Assembly (NCBI GenBank): GCA_947359465.1
Contig: OX375873.1
Coordinates: 39,466,437-39,530,436, forward strand
From: Metellina segmentata
Taxonomy: Eukaryota > Arthropoda > Arachnida > Araneae > Tetragnathidae
Length of the DNA stretch: 64,000 nucleotides
Reading direction: 5' to 3'
The translations under genes and the position numbers were made by a program. Below, piece after piece: positions 1 through 10,868 of the stretch. The stretch's first letter is position 1; every line of letters begins with the position of its first letter. Under the pieces are notes generated by a model. It ran no database searches and was not told where the DNA came from. It worked only from the letters and a program-made list of their open reading frames with translations.

Positions 1-384
1 TGATAAGCAATCTTTATTTTTGAGTCGCTTTTTCATACAAAGGATCAGTGCTTGAAGGTACAAGAGAGGAATGACCAAAGAAAAATTATCACTTTCTGCA
101 ACTCTTCTAAAGATTTCCCACGGTATAAACGACGCCGAGGACAACTCCAGAATCCTTTGAGTTCAAGTGACCATGTCTTAGTTGTTGCCGCCTTTTCAGT
201 GACTCCGGGAAATAATTGCGCCTTACAGGCATACCCCGACCCAACAAAAGAGATCCCCAACACTAAGTGATAAGAATTGGCTCGCTCTCCACGCCTCCTG
301 GGGGAAGGCACTACGTCGGCCGGTTCGGCCGTCTTCCCGTAACCAAGTGCAAAAACGATATTTCGACCTTCCGTATGTAGAGGG
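1..384. mobile_element. piggyBac-type element, right end (partial)
   Basis: The segment ends in CCTTCCGTATGTAGAGGG followed directly by TTAA at 385-388. An AGGG terminus abutting TTAA is what piggyBac-type elements leave. A GC-richer stretch at 285-350 contains the small palindrome GGCCGGTTCGGCC. The left end lies outside the window or is lost. No transposase motif is recognisable in the short open frames here, so the superfamily rests on the terminus alone. Confidence 0.3.
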
Positions 385-660
385 TTAAATGGTTTAGGTA
401 ATATATAATGAAAATATTTATTCTACCATTTAAGGATGCTTTAAAATAATTGAATAATGCAAGAATAGTTTTACAAGCAAAAAAAATTACTGACTTGATA
501 AATTATGAAATTTAAAATGCAAGCAACAAACAGAAATTTAATTACAAGCTGTGATCTAAGTAGCCTTCTAACTGTTAGTAACAAGTAATGTGAACTAAAA
601 TAGAAACAAGATTAGCTATTAATTCACAAAGGGAAACAAAGACACTTTCAAAACTAGTGT

Positions 661-745
661 TTTAATTTTGAGTTGGTTTTGGGTTTCACGGCACAAGAGC
701 CATATTTGGACAAGCTGTGCCAAACAAAAGGTAGATGTCAGATTA
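661..745 (+). repeat. Dispersed repeat, copy 1 (SINE-like core)
   Basis: A segment containing GGCACAAGAGCC and CAAGCTGTGCCAAAC matches a second copy at 40625-40715, with the same order and spacing of short blocks. It looks like the body of an old SINE-type repeat. No A or B box was found next to it. Confidence 0.4.
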
Positions 746-839
746 TTTACATTACAAACACACACAACACAAGAAAAGTTTTAATGACAGGTGAGAGAAA
801 TATACCCCCTAAGTTACAGGAATTGAACTAGTACAGCCT

Positions 840-1440
840 ACAACCAGTGGTGTAACTAAGAGGGCGACTGGTGCCAAGCAAGTGCCTAAAGCGGTGGGAT
901 TTTATCAACTGATTTTTGTTGAAAAATCTTAATTTAAATCAAACTTAAGTTTTTTAAATTAAAAATAATATTAAAAATGAAATCATATGGGACAGAATGT
1001 ATTAGGCAAATATATTTTATTTTTCTTCACTCAGTAGCATTGCTTACTGAAAATAGCTATTTACCTACTTTGAGGACATTACAGGGGTAGAAAATGTTTC
1101 AGTGCCCAATATTTTCCCAGAACACAATTTGTTTTGTCCTAAATTTCTCTTTATCCGTATTTTCATTCCAGTTTAAGCGACTATTAGAGTACAATGTTGA
1201 TGATTAAGAACTCTTTTAAGACTATTACCTACAAATTAAAAAAAATAATAATAATATTTATTTCAATAAACAAATAATTCTACATTGATGGATTATATTA
1301 GCTGTCACCAAGAAATGGCATCCTTCCTGTCTCTTTGTGAAGGTTGTCAATGACCTTTGACGTCAGTTCATAATATTCATTATTTGGTTTGCATTGGAAT
1401 TCAAAGGTAATACATTCCAATAGGATACGAAAGTTATTCC
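840..1440. other. AT-rich stretch without gene
   Basis: AT-rich DNA with stop codons in all frames. I see no protein motif and no terminal repeats. Confidence 0.5.
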
Positions 1441-1449
1441 AATAGGTAA

Positions 1450-1610
1450 TCCATTCCATTTGGTTTGCGAAACAAACCAACACCACTGTCAATGCCATGA
1501 TGGCTGTTATCCAATAGGCTACGAATTAGTGAGCAATGGTCACACCTAACCCTACAAAAAGAACTGTCACGAGCCACAGAGAAGGTCATGGGCAACACAG
1601 TGGCAGATAA
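1450..1610 (+). repeat. Degenerate Helitron-tail-like copy
   Basis: This stretch shares ordered blocks with the better preserved tail at 30430-30566: TTGGTTTGCGAAACAAACC, then CACACCTAACCC, then GGGCAAC. The terminal hairpin and CTAG end are not preserved. It is probably an old copy of the same repeat family. Confidence 0.3.
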
Positions 1611-1659
1611 GAGAGAATAACTGCCATTTCGCCATGTGCAAGCTTCTTTCACCAATTTC

Positions 1660-4120
1660 AGTAAAATATAAAGATGAAACTATTTGAAAATTTGCTTCAA
1701 TGCAATTTTTTTATATAAACTTGGAAAAAAATTTCCTCCAAACCTCGTTTGCGTGTTTGGACATATTCTGCAACCCTGGACACTACACAGTAAAACTGAT
1801 TGAGGGTGCTGTGGAATGAACTTGAAATTAAAAATTGGAGGCCTGTGTAAAGCTTCACCTGTTTAACATTTAAGTGCCCCCCCCCCTCCCTGAGAGAGGA
1901 CAAAAAGCCATTCCTAAAGTCACACTTGAAACATGTTGTTTAACAGAAGGCTAGAAAATTAAAATAATTTATAACAAAATGTAAGAGAAAATTTTTCTTT
2001 CCTTAACAAAATGTTTGTTATTAAGTTTTGAGTATTTTGGATTTGTAATATGGATAAATGCAAAATCAAGGCCTAATAAAAATTTTAATTGTTTAAATCT
2101 TTCCAAAATTTACACTGATTTAAAAACTATGGTAAAAACAAGGCAACAGTCTAAAGTAATTGATTTTGAGTGTGCAGGTACTGCTAGATTTGTATAAAAA
2201 TAGCTTAAGAAATTCTATATTTTATTCATATATGATATATATAATGCAAAAAAGTTCTGAAATGTGAAATTTATTTTGTACACAAATTTATAATATCATG
2301 TTAGTGGAATTCCACATCAGTATTTACCTAGGCCTAAAAATTTTATGCCTCCAGTTAAGGGATAAAATCAAACTAATCGAGAACCAGATGGGAAAGCATT
2401 GCTATGTACGGAATTTGTTGTGCTGCTCCATTTCTCTTTGCTAATTCCAATATTGCATTTTAATCTTTCAAAAATTTACCCTGCTATAATTTCTAATACT
2501 TTAATATTGTTCAATTTGTCATTAATTACATGACAAAAGAATCGAAATATTGTTAAGTATTTTTGTAAGCTGAATTAAAATACCTAAATCAGGTGTTCAA
2601 AAACTAGATTTGATGAATATGTCAACTAAATTTAAATTTATCAGGGCAAAATTAATTAAAATCATATAAAAATTATGATTTCTCATGCCCTGGATGTCAG
2701 AAATATTTATTGATTAGTGTTTTTTCGTGGGAAGCACAACTTTGGGACAGAAGTATTATCCAGGTCTAAGCATATGTGAATGTGCTTTATATCTGGAAAA
2801 GAATGCTTGAAAATTGTTCTTTAAAAAAGAGAAGAAACAAAGCAGAATTTTTTTATCTCACAAATGTCTGGAGCACAAAATAAGGAAGATGATGCCTTTT
2901 CTTACTTCGTCCTGAGCCATTAAGAGGAGCTAATGACTAATCTTTATTAATAATTTTCAAGTATAATTAATCCAAAGTGCAACTAAGATTAATATTAGGA
3001 CCTTAACACATAAAAATTAAAATGTTTTATTTGTCATTTTAAATGCACAAGTAGTTTTTAACAGGGCAGAAGACTTTCCCACTGAGACATGGTAGCCCTC
3101 ACTAGTGTTTTAAATAGCTAGATTTACTGTGATTGTTTATGAATAAAGGCATACCACTTTTTTAAAGGGGAAATCTGCTATTGGAATAATTTTGTTGTTC
3201 CAGTATTTCGGATTGCTTTGGCAATTTTTGATACACCTGGGCAATTAGACAGGGACATTTAACTTAAAGATGGATTCTAAACCACAATAAATATCTATAT
3301 TTAGATGGGGTTACGTATACTTCTGTGTGTACCTACTAGTCAAGACAATACGTGCAAGTTCGGTTTGTAAAAATGCTACAAATATGCCTGTTGATTAAGT
3401 GACCATACTGTTACCCAGACTTCAATTTGAGGTACACAGTATTTTTCAAATGTTTAACAGATCAAACTTGTAGACACTTCATTGAAAAGGTTTAATTATC
3501 GCTTAAATTTAGGTGCTTGTAATGCGATTTTATCGTTGACTAAACTGATCAAGAGTCAAATGTGTTTTCCTAAAACACACAACAAAATGATAAAAATTCA
3601 CCTTTTCAGAAACAAAGGCTTTTTAACAATGAAGATATATGTGGGGAATTAGTTTTGTTAGAAAACATTCAACTCAGATGACAAGTAAAACACTACTATC
3701 TGCAAAAGAATATCAGCCAATCTTAGAACGCAATTACGCGGCAAATGCACAAGAGCTGAACAGTTAACCTGCATATATTTGGCTTACTTTCTATTCGATG
3801 ACTACGAAATATAAGAAATATTACTTCATATTTCTCATATACTCAGTACAAATTCATAATTTACATGACATAAACACGAACAGAAATATTATGATTTAGA
3901 TCAACATATGGGTTGAGATGTTCTGATTAGAGCTCATATTTGAAAAATAGTACTTTTTCTGTGAAAAATAGCGTTCTATTGTTGTATTTGCATTGTAATG
4001 CATATACTTTACAATTCGATCTCAAAGGGACATAAATAAATCTTGGAGTCATGCAAAGGTCTAAAAGAAAATATTTTGTTGAAAAATAATTAATGGTTGG
4101 TACCCAAGAGTAATAAAAGA
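1660..4120. other. AT-rich stretch without gene
   Basis: About 2.4 kb of AT-rich DNA with a short C run at 1878-1887. The open frames are short and carry no recognisable motif. I see no terminal repeats or tandem array. Confidence 0.5.
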
Positions 4121-4129
4121 CAGAGTGTT

Positions 4130-4175
4130 CACTGAAGGCATGACTTATAGCGCCCTCGGTCGAAGCCAGGGAGCT
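4130..4175 (+). repeat. Short dispersed repeat, copy 1
   Basis: The stretch TTCACTGAAGGCATGACTTA plus the following TAGCGCC block recurs at about 10869-10905 with few mismatches. Its identity is unknown. Confidence 0.4.
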
Positions 4176-4229
4176 CACATAGTCACGTGACTCTACGTTA
4201 CAATTGCCGGATGAATTCGGGAAAATTCT

Positions 4230-4709
4230 ATCTACTAGTACTTTAACCATTATTTTGTTAGCGTATCTTGTATTTTCTTCATTGTATGAGCATGTCGGCG
4301 AAATACGCAGTGGGTACTGCTACATCCCTTGGCGGCTTTTCTTTTCTTTTTGCGATTGCACCAGTCATAGCTTTATCTCCATCTGTGCACACATCAACAC
4401 AGTTATCCCATAGGATGCTATTCAAGCAGAAAAATTATTCTAATAATTTAAATATTTCACTTCCTTATTGTGGTAGTCGGTAATGGCTTGCAGAGAACTA
4501 AATCATCTTGAAAAGAATCCAAATATTGATAACGCACAAATACCATAAAAATTGCCATACCAGCAACATCGGTTGATTTAACCATTTGAACCGAAAATTT
4601 AGTGGATTTTATTCGAGAAATTAAAGTAGCTTTCACATTCTCTGCCATGTCCCCGATTCGTCACGAGATTTTGTCTTTTGACGAAGGAATTGCGAATATC
4701 ACTTTTGCT
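4230..4709 (-). pseudogene. hAT-superfamily transposase fragment (ZBED5/SCAND3-like)
   Basis: Read on the minus strand, the translation gives the hAT blocks in family order: a block ending RIGDMAENVK, then STDVAGMAIFMVFVRYQY, then LVLCKPLPTTT, then CVDVCTDGDKAMTG, then HCVFRRHAHTMKKI. These match the catalytic region of ZBED5/SCAND3-type hAT proteins. The frame is broken by stop codons (one converts an expected Arg before RIGDM) and by shifts after KPLPTTT. The residue expected to be the first catalytic Asp, in the usual L-D-E-S-T-D context, reads as Val here. The fragment stops abruptly at about 4709, where another element's end begins. It is therefore an inactive, 5'-truncated fossil. Confidence 0.75.
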
Positions 4710-4800
4710 TAGAGATGTAAAGGCTGGAAAAAACCGGGTTTATTCCCGGGAATAAACCCGGTTTTTTGGGATGGGAATTTTGAATATTCCCGGAAGTTTT
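4710..4800. mobile_element. hAT-type terminus with perfect 40-bp palindrome
   Basis: Directly at the break of the older hAT gene the sequence reads TAGAGATGTAAAGG, a TAGNG-type hAT terminus. Within it, positions 4728-4747 are the exact reverse complement of 4748-4767, with the axis at CCC|GGG. The opposite end and the target duplication were not found, so the element's length is unknown. Confidence 0.45.
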
Positions 4801-5102
4801 CAGAAAAGAACAACTCAACTCCTGATTTACATTCCACTGTTTTCAAATATTAAAGCACGATTTTAGAGTTTTTCTTCCACAAAAATTTTGATTACTCTGT
4901 TGGTTGTTGTAAAAGGTAAGTGATTTGAAGTATTTTTCATATATCCTTGTACTTTTTTTTGTATAATTTTAATTCTATGACTTGGATTTTGGTTTAAGCC
5001 AGAAACAGAAGTAAGCGATATATTATAAAGCTCCTGAAATAATCTAAATAATTTAAAGAAAGAACTTTGAATTACTAGTGTTTGATCATGTTTAAAATAT
5101 CA

Positions 5103-5907
5103 GGTACAGCTACACTCTACGTTTATGACTGATGGCAACGGCTTGGCGATTTTTTTTGGCGCACTTCTAAAGTCGCCAAGGAAAGAATTATTTCTTAACT
5201 CTTTTCCTGTCACAATTTTTTTTCTTTTTACAACACACTTTTTAAGCACATTTCAGAACGTTTTAAAAAGTATATTTAAAAAAAATTTCACAAAAAGTAG
5301 TAAGCTTAATCACATATCAAAACACATTTGTGTACCAACAGAGAAACTAAGCTACGAATGGTAAGAATACCCTGAAACTTATCAATTACACTAAATACAG
5401 TGAGCATGTTGAAAAAGAAAAAGATTTACAAAAGAAAAAAAGCAAGAAATAATACCTGATAACGTCAGAATTCTCTCGTAAAAAAATAATGAAAACGAAA
5501 ATGGTCAAAAAAACAAAACTCTTAATCTTGTCGTGAAAACTATTATAACAAAATAAAAATTCCACAACTGTCAAAATACAAATAAATGGACCAATGGTAT
5601 CACAGAAAACGATTTAAAAGGACCAATGCAATAAAAGGATATTTTAAAAACAAAATAACCAATGGGAGGAAAGAAAAAATTATAAACAAATCAATGAAAT
5701 CAAACGATTTTAACGGATTTTGGAAGAACTTTCTAGAATATTCAAAATGAAAATTGATAGTTTCCGTTTGCCGAGGTTGCCGTGAAAACCACAACAACAG
5801 CAACGAAAGATGGGTTGCCTTAATTTATCGTAACTCGCTACTAGAAGTGCGCCAAAAAAATCGCCAAGCCGTTGCCATCACTCATAAACGTAGAGTGTAG
5901 CTGTACC
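5103..5907. mobile_element. 805-bp TIR element (MITE) with 8-bp target duplication
   Basis: The ends are inverted repeats of about 66 bp beginning GGTACAGCTACACTCTACG, differing by about one substitution and one length change. The exact 8-bp direct repeat AAATATCA flanks the element at 5095-5102 and 5908-5915. The interior has no credible coding frame, so this is a non-autonomous element. An 8-bp duplication fits hAT, Merlin or P superfamilies. The GG start is unlike typical hAT ends (CAGNG or TAGNG), so the superfamily is left open. Confidence 0.9.
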
Positions 5908-5945
5908 AAATATCAATTCTTGATTACACTTTTCGACTTGCAAAA

Positions 5946-6150
5946 ATAAAATTACACTTAGACAGGAAATTTAGCAATTTTTCATTTTGATATTCTCTTT
6001 GCTAATTTGCTAAAGGTTTTTTTAGAAGAAAGAATTTTTTCTCAGAAAAACAATTACATTTAGACGGGAAATTTAGCAATTTTTAAAATTGATGTTCATT
6101 TGAGCTAATTTGCAAAAGAATTTTTTTCTCAGAAAAACATGGGGAAAATT
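5946..6150 (+). repeat. Tandem duplication, about 105-bp unit
   Basis: Two diverged adjacent copies share ACGGGAAATTTAGCAATTTT (or its ACAGG variant) followed by TTTTTTCTCAGAAAAAC. There is no coding content. Confidence 0.6.
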
Positions 6151-6390
6151 TTTAATTACTAGCCACCTTGTGTACTATGGTTAAATTATTAGGGAATCTA
6201 TAATATCTATACATCTACAGTTACTGTTTCACTAATTAAAAGATTCATTGTTATAAATAAAATTTTGTTTTAGTAATATCTGTTCAACTTTGAGTGCAGT
6301 TGTCAAACGAATGAAGTCGTCTAAAAACATTCTAAAGTAGAGTTTACAAATTCACACAATCTAAATATAAACTCAATAAGTAGCAAAATT

Positions 6391-6567
6391 GGTGGAGTGG
6401 TCGTTCACGGTAAGAAGGCGATTTGTCGCGAAATATGGTAATTTTCACCTTTTGAGGATTTTTTTCACATCTGCCGTTTTTGTTATGGCAACCCTATCTG
6501 CTGTTACGGAATTTGGCCGCCATCTTGATTTGGCGACAAACGTCTTACCGTGAACGACCACTCCACC
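6391..6567. mobile_element. 177-bp MITE, copy A
   Basis: The terminal inverted repeats begin GGTGGAGTGGTCGTTCACGG and match for about 25 bp. The interior is nearly identical to copy B at 6640-6833. Target duplications are not clean: a TAGCAA block occurs near both ends but does not abut them equally. The superfamily is not assigned. Confidence 0.85.
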
Positions 6568-6572
6568 TAGCA

Positions 6573-6850
6573 ATGCTCTTTAAGTGTGTTGTCCCATTTT
6601 GTAGAGACAGTAATAACTCTGGAGATATGCAAAAAACTGGGTGGAGTGGTCGTTCACGGTAAGAAGGCGATTTGTCGCCAAATATGGTAACATTCACCCT
6701 TTGCGGATTTTCTTCACATCTGCCGTTTTTGTTATTGCAACCCTATCTGCTGTTACGGAATTCGGCAGCCATCTTGATTTGGCGACAAAAATTAGTTGGC
6801 GACAAACGTCTTACCGTGAACGACCACTCCACCTGAAAAACAATTATCGG
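6573..6850 (+). pseudogene. Possible THAP-like first exon interrupted by a MITE
   Basis: Between the two MITE copies an ATG opens a frame reading MLFKCVVPFCRDSNNSGDMQ. The C-x4-C arrangement close to the N terminus resembles the start of a THAP zinc-binding domain. MITE copy B (6640-6833) interrupts the frame. The 17 bases after it run into a strong splice-donor-like sequence, CGG|GTAAGT, at 6850/6851. A compatible acceptor with an open frame follows at 8018. The later C-x2-H part of a THAP domain is not visible, so the family call is tentative. It could also be a chance frame. If real, the insertion probably disabled it. Confidence 0.25.
6640..6833. mobile_element. 194-bp MITE, copy B
   Basis: Same family as 6391-6567, with the same 25-bp inverted ends and a 17-bp longer interior containing an extra ATTAGTTGGCGACA block. 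The two copies lie only 72 bp apart in the same orientation. Confidence 0.85.
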
Positions 6851-7018
6851 GTAAGTAATTCAATTCATATTGCTTTATGAAACTTATTCTTAATTTCATA
6901 ACGATTAGAAAAAATGAACATTAATATTGGACTAATTAATTATTGTTAAATTATTGACATTAAATATGGAAATTATGTGACAATAAAATTAAATAATCAT
7001 GTTCTCAATTACTGTATT

Positions 7019-7375
7019 GTAAGTACTCGGCTGGGCTGAAGGAACCTTTTCCAGCATTATTCAACTCAAGCGCCGGGCAACTTACAAAAATTTGTGTGGG
7101 TGTTGGATTAAATAAAACAACAGGACTTCCTGGTCGTAGTTACTGCGATTTATTTGCAGCAATCCTTACCTCTATATACAGGAAGGCCGCGACTGAGTCG
7201 GATCGCGTCTTTTACACATAAAAGCATCACATCACTTACTTAATTTTTCTTAGATCCGGGGCTCCCTTAAAATATATCTGCGCAACTTAACTGCGCATTG
7301 GTTGAGGAACCTCCCAAGCGCCATCTATTGGTCTCTCTCGAAACCAACAGTTGGGTGCTTAAAACATATGTTATA
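7019..7375 (-). mobile_element. Probable solo LTR, 357 bp
   Basis: The segment is flanked by the exact 5-bp repeat GTATT (7014-7018 and 7376-7380). On the minus strand it has a TATATAGAGG TATA-like block followed by AATAAA, the order expected of U3-R-U5. The ends do not read as canonical TG...CA, so a slightly different boundary (4-bp duplication) is possible. No internal retrotransposon sequence adjoins it. It sits inside a short tandem repeat: TCTCAATTACTGTATT before it recurs as GCTCAATTACTGTATT after it. Confidence 0.5.
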
Positions 7376-7610
7376 GTATTTAATAATGATCATGTGCTCA
7401 ATTACTGTATTTAATAATCATCACGTTCACAATTAGTACAAATATATACCTGTACAAAATACAAATAAAATAATTTAATAGTTTGAGTTAGTTTTATCGT
7501 TTAAATACAATAATTCTAAACAAATAATAAAAACTCGATTTTGAATTAGGCTTAAAAATTTAAGTAACAATGTATAATTAAAATGGTTTTGCTGAGAAGC
7601 ACTATATTTT

Positions 7611-7885
7611 TTCAACTAGTTACCACCGTCCCAGCCTAAGCCATTCGGTGTATCACCACGTAATTTTGAACCAAGTTCATGTGACTAGGCAACACCTGAG
7701 CTGGGAACCCACTCTCCAAACTTCCACACCAACCCAATGTGAGGACTTTCGGCCACTACCGATTTAATGTGCATTTGCCGCCTCCACACCATACGCTTAC
7801 AAACATCCATGCCCTGACCCGGATTCGAACCAGGAACCTTCCGATCCAGAGGCAAACACCTTAACCAATATACAGGTTGGTCGGC
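7611..7885 (-). mobile_element. tRNA-derived SINE, family I
   Basis: On the minus strand it starts with a tRNA-like head (A-box-like TGGTTAAGGTG, B box GGTTCGAATCC). A body containing GTGGAAGTTTGGAGAGTGG follows, and it ends GGTAACTAGTTGAA. The same head, body and tail occur at 60416-60689. Imperfect flanking repeats (AAGCACTATAT and AAGTAGTATAT) may be its target duplication. It is a non-coding element transcribed by RNA polymerase III and moved by a LINE. Confidence 0.85.
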
Positions 7886-8017
7886 TAAAAAGTAGTATAT
7901 ATTGTAAAAAGTATTTTTTTTTTTTGAAAAAACACGATACTGTTATTATTTTGAAATGCAAGTAAATTTGGATAAAAAAAAATTGATTTGCTTAACATTT
8001 TAATTCAATTTTTTTAG

Positions 8018-8216
8018 GAAAGAACAAGAAACATTATCTATAGCTTTTGCAGAGAGTTTTGAATTTGCTGAGGTCTTTAAATCAAAGTTCAACTTCTATT
8101 CTTTAACAGAACTATCATTTTGTGCATCTCAAAGCAGCTTGGATAAATATTCGACTCTTTTGGATATGAAACGTGACATTATTTTTTTACACATTGAAAC
8201 ACACGTCTTAAAATAA
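8018..8216 (+). other. Possible terminal exon, 65 codons
   Basis: A pyrimidine tract ending TTTTTTTAG at 8017 is followed by an uninterrupted frame from 8019 to a TAA at 8214-8216. The peptide starts KEQETLSIAFAESFEF and ends HIETHVLK. I do not recognise a family. It lies downstream of the THAP-like exon fragment, separated by a candidate intron that holds a solo LTR and a SINE. The phase does not clearly match the upstream donor. It may be a decayed gene remnant or chance. Confidence 0.22.
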
Positions 8217-8277
8217 TTTCTTCTGTTTGTATTAAAATTCTAGGGTGAATATGAAAATGAATTTTTAAAAGTTGATA

Positions 8278-8470
8278 ATCAACAGTTATTTGTACTTCAT
8301 AATTCGTTAAATATACTCTTACCTAAAGAAATATAGTTAAACTTAATGATTATCCACAAAATTGTAAAGCTAAAATCAACAGTTATTTGTACTTCATAAT
8401 TCGTTAAATATACTCTTACCTAAAGAAATATAGTTAGACTTAATCATTATCCACAAAATTATAAAGCTGA
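8278..8470 (+). repeat. Tandem duplication, 97-bp unit x2
   Basis: The block starting ATCAACAGTTATTTGTACTT at 8278 repeats at 8375 with only a few substitutions. It is a recent local duplication without coding content. Confidence 0.9.
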
Positions 8471-8784
8471 CCATGTCACGAAACATATTATTTGGGCATC
8501 AACCAATATATTATTAAAAAAATTTTGTAAAGTAAAAAATGTGTGTGATGGAAAAATCAAAGTAGTAGAATCGAAACATGAAAACTACGAACACTTACAA
8601 ATTAATAATATTAGTCTTGGATATTTCTATCTCTTTGTTTCCTGATAAAGATATTAGAATTACTCATTGTTTTGTATCATTTTGTTTTATGATAGAAAGT
8701 AGTTTTCACATTTGCTTAAAAGTCAAGCATAAATTGCCATATGATGCTTAATGGATATGAAATATTTAGTGGGAGTCGTATATA

Positions 8785-10186
8785 CACTCTATAACAAAAA
8801 AATCGACGCACCAAGAAGGAGTTGTCCGATGGAGACGAAAATCGGGGGATAGGAAAATTATGTACAGAATAGAAAATGATTAAAATTTCAGAACAATTGA
8901 ATGATTTATTTCAGAGTTACAGTAACGAGCTCAATAAGGTGTTGACCCTCCTCTAGCCTGGATGCAAGCTGCCACACGGAGGGCATTGACCGATAAAGCT
9001 CCCGGATGGTCTCCTGCGGTATTTCTTGCCAAATTTGCTCCAATTGTCGGACTACGTCATCAACATTCCCTACCGGATGCAGTTGCCTTCCCATCATATC
9101 CCCGACATGCTCGATGGGAGAGAGATCTGGTGACCTGGCCGGATAAGGAACTGTTTGAAAAGCTTGAAGACAGTTCATAGCAACACGTGCCGTATGTGGT
9201 CTGGCATTGTCTTGCTGAAAAATAATCCCAGGGAACTGCGAAAGGAACGGTAGCAAAACGTCTCAGAATGTCGTCAACGTACCGCTGTGCAGTAAGTGTA
9301 CCTCTAATGAAGACCAAAGGGGTCCGGCTATCAAGGGAAATGGCACCCCAGACCCATAACTCCTTGTTGAGGGCCCGTGTAGCGTGCAATACTGAAAGGA
9401 GGATCGGCACGCTGCCCTGGCCGTATCCAGACCCGTCTTCGATGATCGTCAGTACACAGTTGGAAGCGGGATTTGTCGCTAAAGACTATACGTCCCCAGT
9501 CACCATCATTCCAGCCTGATCGAGCCAAGCACCACTGTAATCTGGCTCGATAGTGTGCAGGCAAAAGTGGCAGATGGCGTAACGGTCGGTACGAGCGTAG
9601 ATTTCGCTCTCTCAGCCGTATGTGAATGGTCATGGTGGACACTCGTGTGTGGGTCGCACGATTGATGGTCGATAGCGATGAATCAGGCGCTGTGACAGCT
9701 GATCTGACAATCACTCTGTCCTCGCTATCTGTTGTGGCCCTACGTCGACCGCTACCATCATGACGCTGAAATCTGCCATTGTCCACCCACTCTTGCCAGC
9801 ATCTTCTAATCGCCGCATCGCTTCGACTCACATAACGAGCGATTCTCCGATTTGCCCAACCTGCCTCTGTCAATCCAATGATACGACCTCTTTCAAACTC
9901 TGAAAGTTGCTCGTAATGAGCTCGAATCCTGCGGCGAGGCATTTTTTCAGTCGTTGAAAGGAATCCTAAATCGCAATGCAGCAGAAATTGTTAACAACAG
10001 TTCAAGAACAACTCCTTATATACAACTGCTGGATGCGCGGTTCCGATGCGCTGGAGATCGCACTATTCATTCATTCGACACCAAATTTTATTCATTTCCA
10101 TATTTGGTCAAAACATCTTTGCCTACGAAATTTCAAAGCATTCGGATGATTCCTTCTTGGTGCGTCGATTTTTTTGTTATAGAGTG
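8785..10186 (-). mobile_element. Tc1-like DNA transposon, 1402 bp, complete ends
   Basis: The ends are inverted repeats of about 38 bp starting CACTCTATAACAAAAAAATC. TA dinucleotides flank both ends, as expected for Tc1/mariner integration. The transposase lies on the minus strand between the repeats. The structure is complete but the gene has two frameshifts, so this copy is immobile unless helped in trans. Confidence 0.93.
8906..9942 (-). pseudogene. Tc1-like transposase, two frameshifts
   Basis: The protein starts MPRRRIRAHYEQLSEF, with a paired-type helix-turn-helix (GLTEAGWANRRIARYVSRS), then a second DNA-binding region. The catalytic domain shows IVFSDKSRFQL (first Asp), IIFQQDNARPHTARV (second Asp) and ARSPDLSPIEHV (Glu). 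Between the second Asp and the Glu I count 32 residues, where Tc1 itself has 34. The frame shifts near 9360 (before the VWGAISLDSRTP block) and again near 9255 (before LPFLSQFPG). Start and stop codons are otherwise intact, and the combined length of about 340 residues is normal for the family. Loss is therefore recent. Cut-and-paste transposition would have been its role. Confidence 0.93.
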
Positions 10187-10309
10187 TATATTCAGCCTGA
10201 TGGATAACAGCCATCATGGCGTTGCTCTCGTCAGTGTCAAATGCGCCCAAATTCGAACTGCGAAGAGATCCAATCGGCGTGACGTCACAATCTTTTCCGA
10301 AAATATAAA

Positions 10310-10860
10310 TGTTAAATTGAAAAATTATTTATTAAAAGAAAATCAAACGTATAATGTATCTATCTGGTGTAAAACTTTGCGCAGATTTCATATCCGTTGA
10401 AATTTTCAATCATTCTTTAACGATCCCGATTTTACCAAAAAGAACTAAACAATGCCAGTCAAAATTTTTTTTATTTGTTTTGCTTTCATTTGGCTGGAAT
10501 TGGTTGAGCTCAGGAAATGGAATCTGTGATTTCTCGAACACGATAAAGGTCAAATTCGTACCTTTCTATTATAAAAAAAAAATTGTCAATCTTTTTCAGG
10601 TTTATTCGCTTTGTGATTGGTAATAGCGAGTCTTGTGGTTCAACAGGCTAATGAATTTGGAGCATGCGCATACGATAAACACAGTTATATTTTTTAATTA
10701 ATTCATTCATAAAAATTGAGAGCACGCGCTAGAGAGTTTGCAATGTTTTCAGAAGAACCGGCAAATTTGGTCGCCGTTTCCATAGCAACAGTCGAATATG
10801 AAATTATTAAGAAGTACTATTACAACAAACAATACGGATTAGCTAAAACACAGAGAAGTA
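10310..10860 (+). repeat. Dispersed repeat family, uninterrupted copy
   Basis: The right half (about 10585-10850, containing GATTGGTAATAGCGAGTCTT) matches 21930-22149 plus 23466-23520, where the tandem Helitrons interrupt it. The left half (about 10310-10500) resembles 12535-12720 and parts of 48890-49150. No protein motif is visible. It is probably a non-autonomous element of unknown class. Confidence 0.7.
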
Positions 10861-10868
10861 GTATACAG

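Noticed and set aside
45..311. 88-codon minus-strand frame near the window start
   Set aside because: No family motif; an overlapping frame on the other strand is equally open, and the segment ends in a piggyBac-type terminus.
7800..7885. tRNA-like sequence with a good B box
   Set aside because: It is the head of a SINE, fused to a repeated body, with a weak acceptor stem; not a functional tRNA gene. The same holds for 60600-60689 and 56815-56894.
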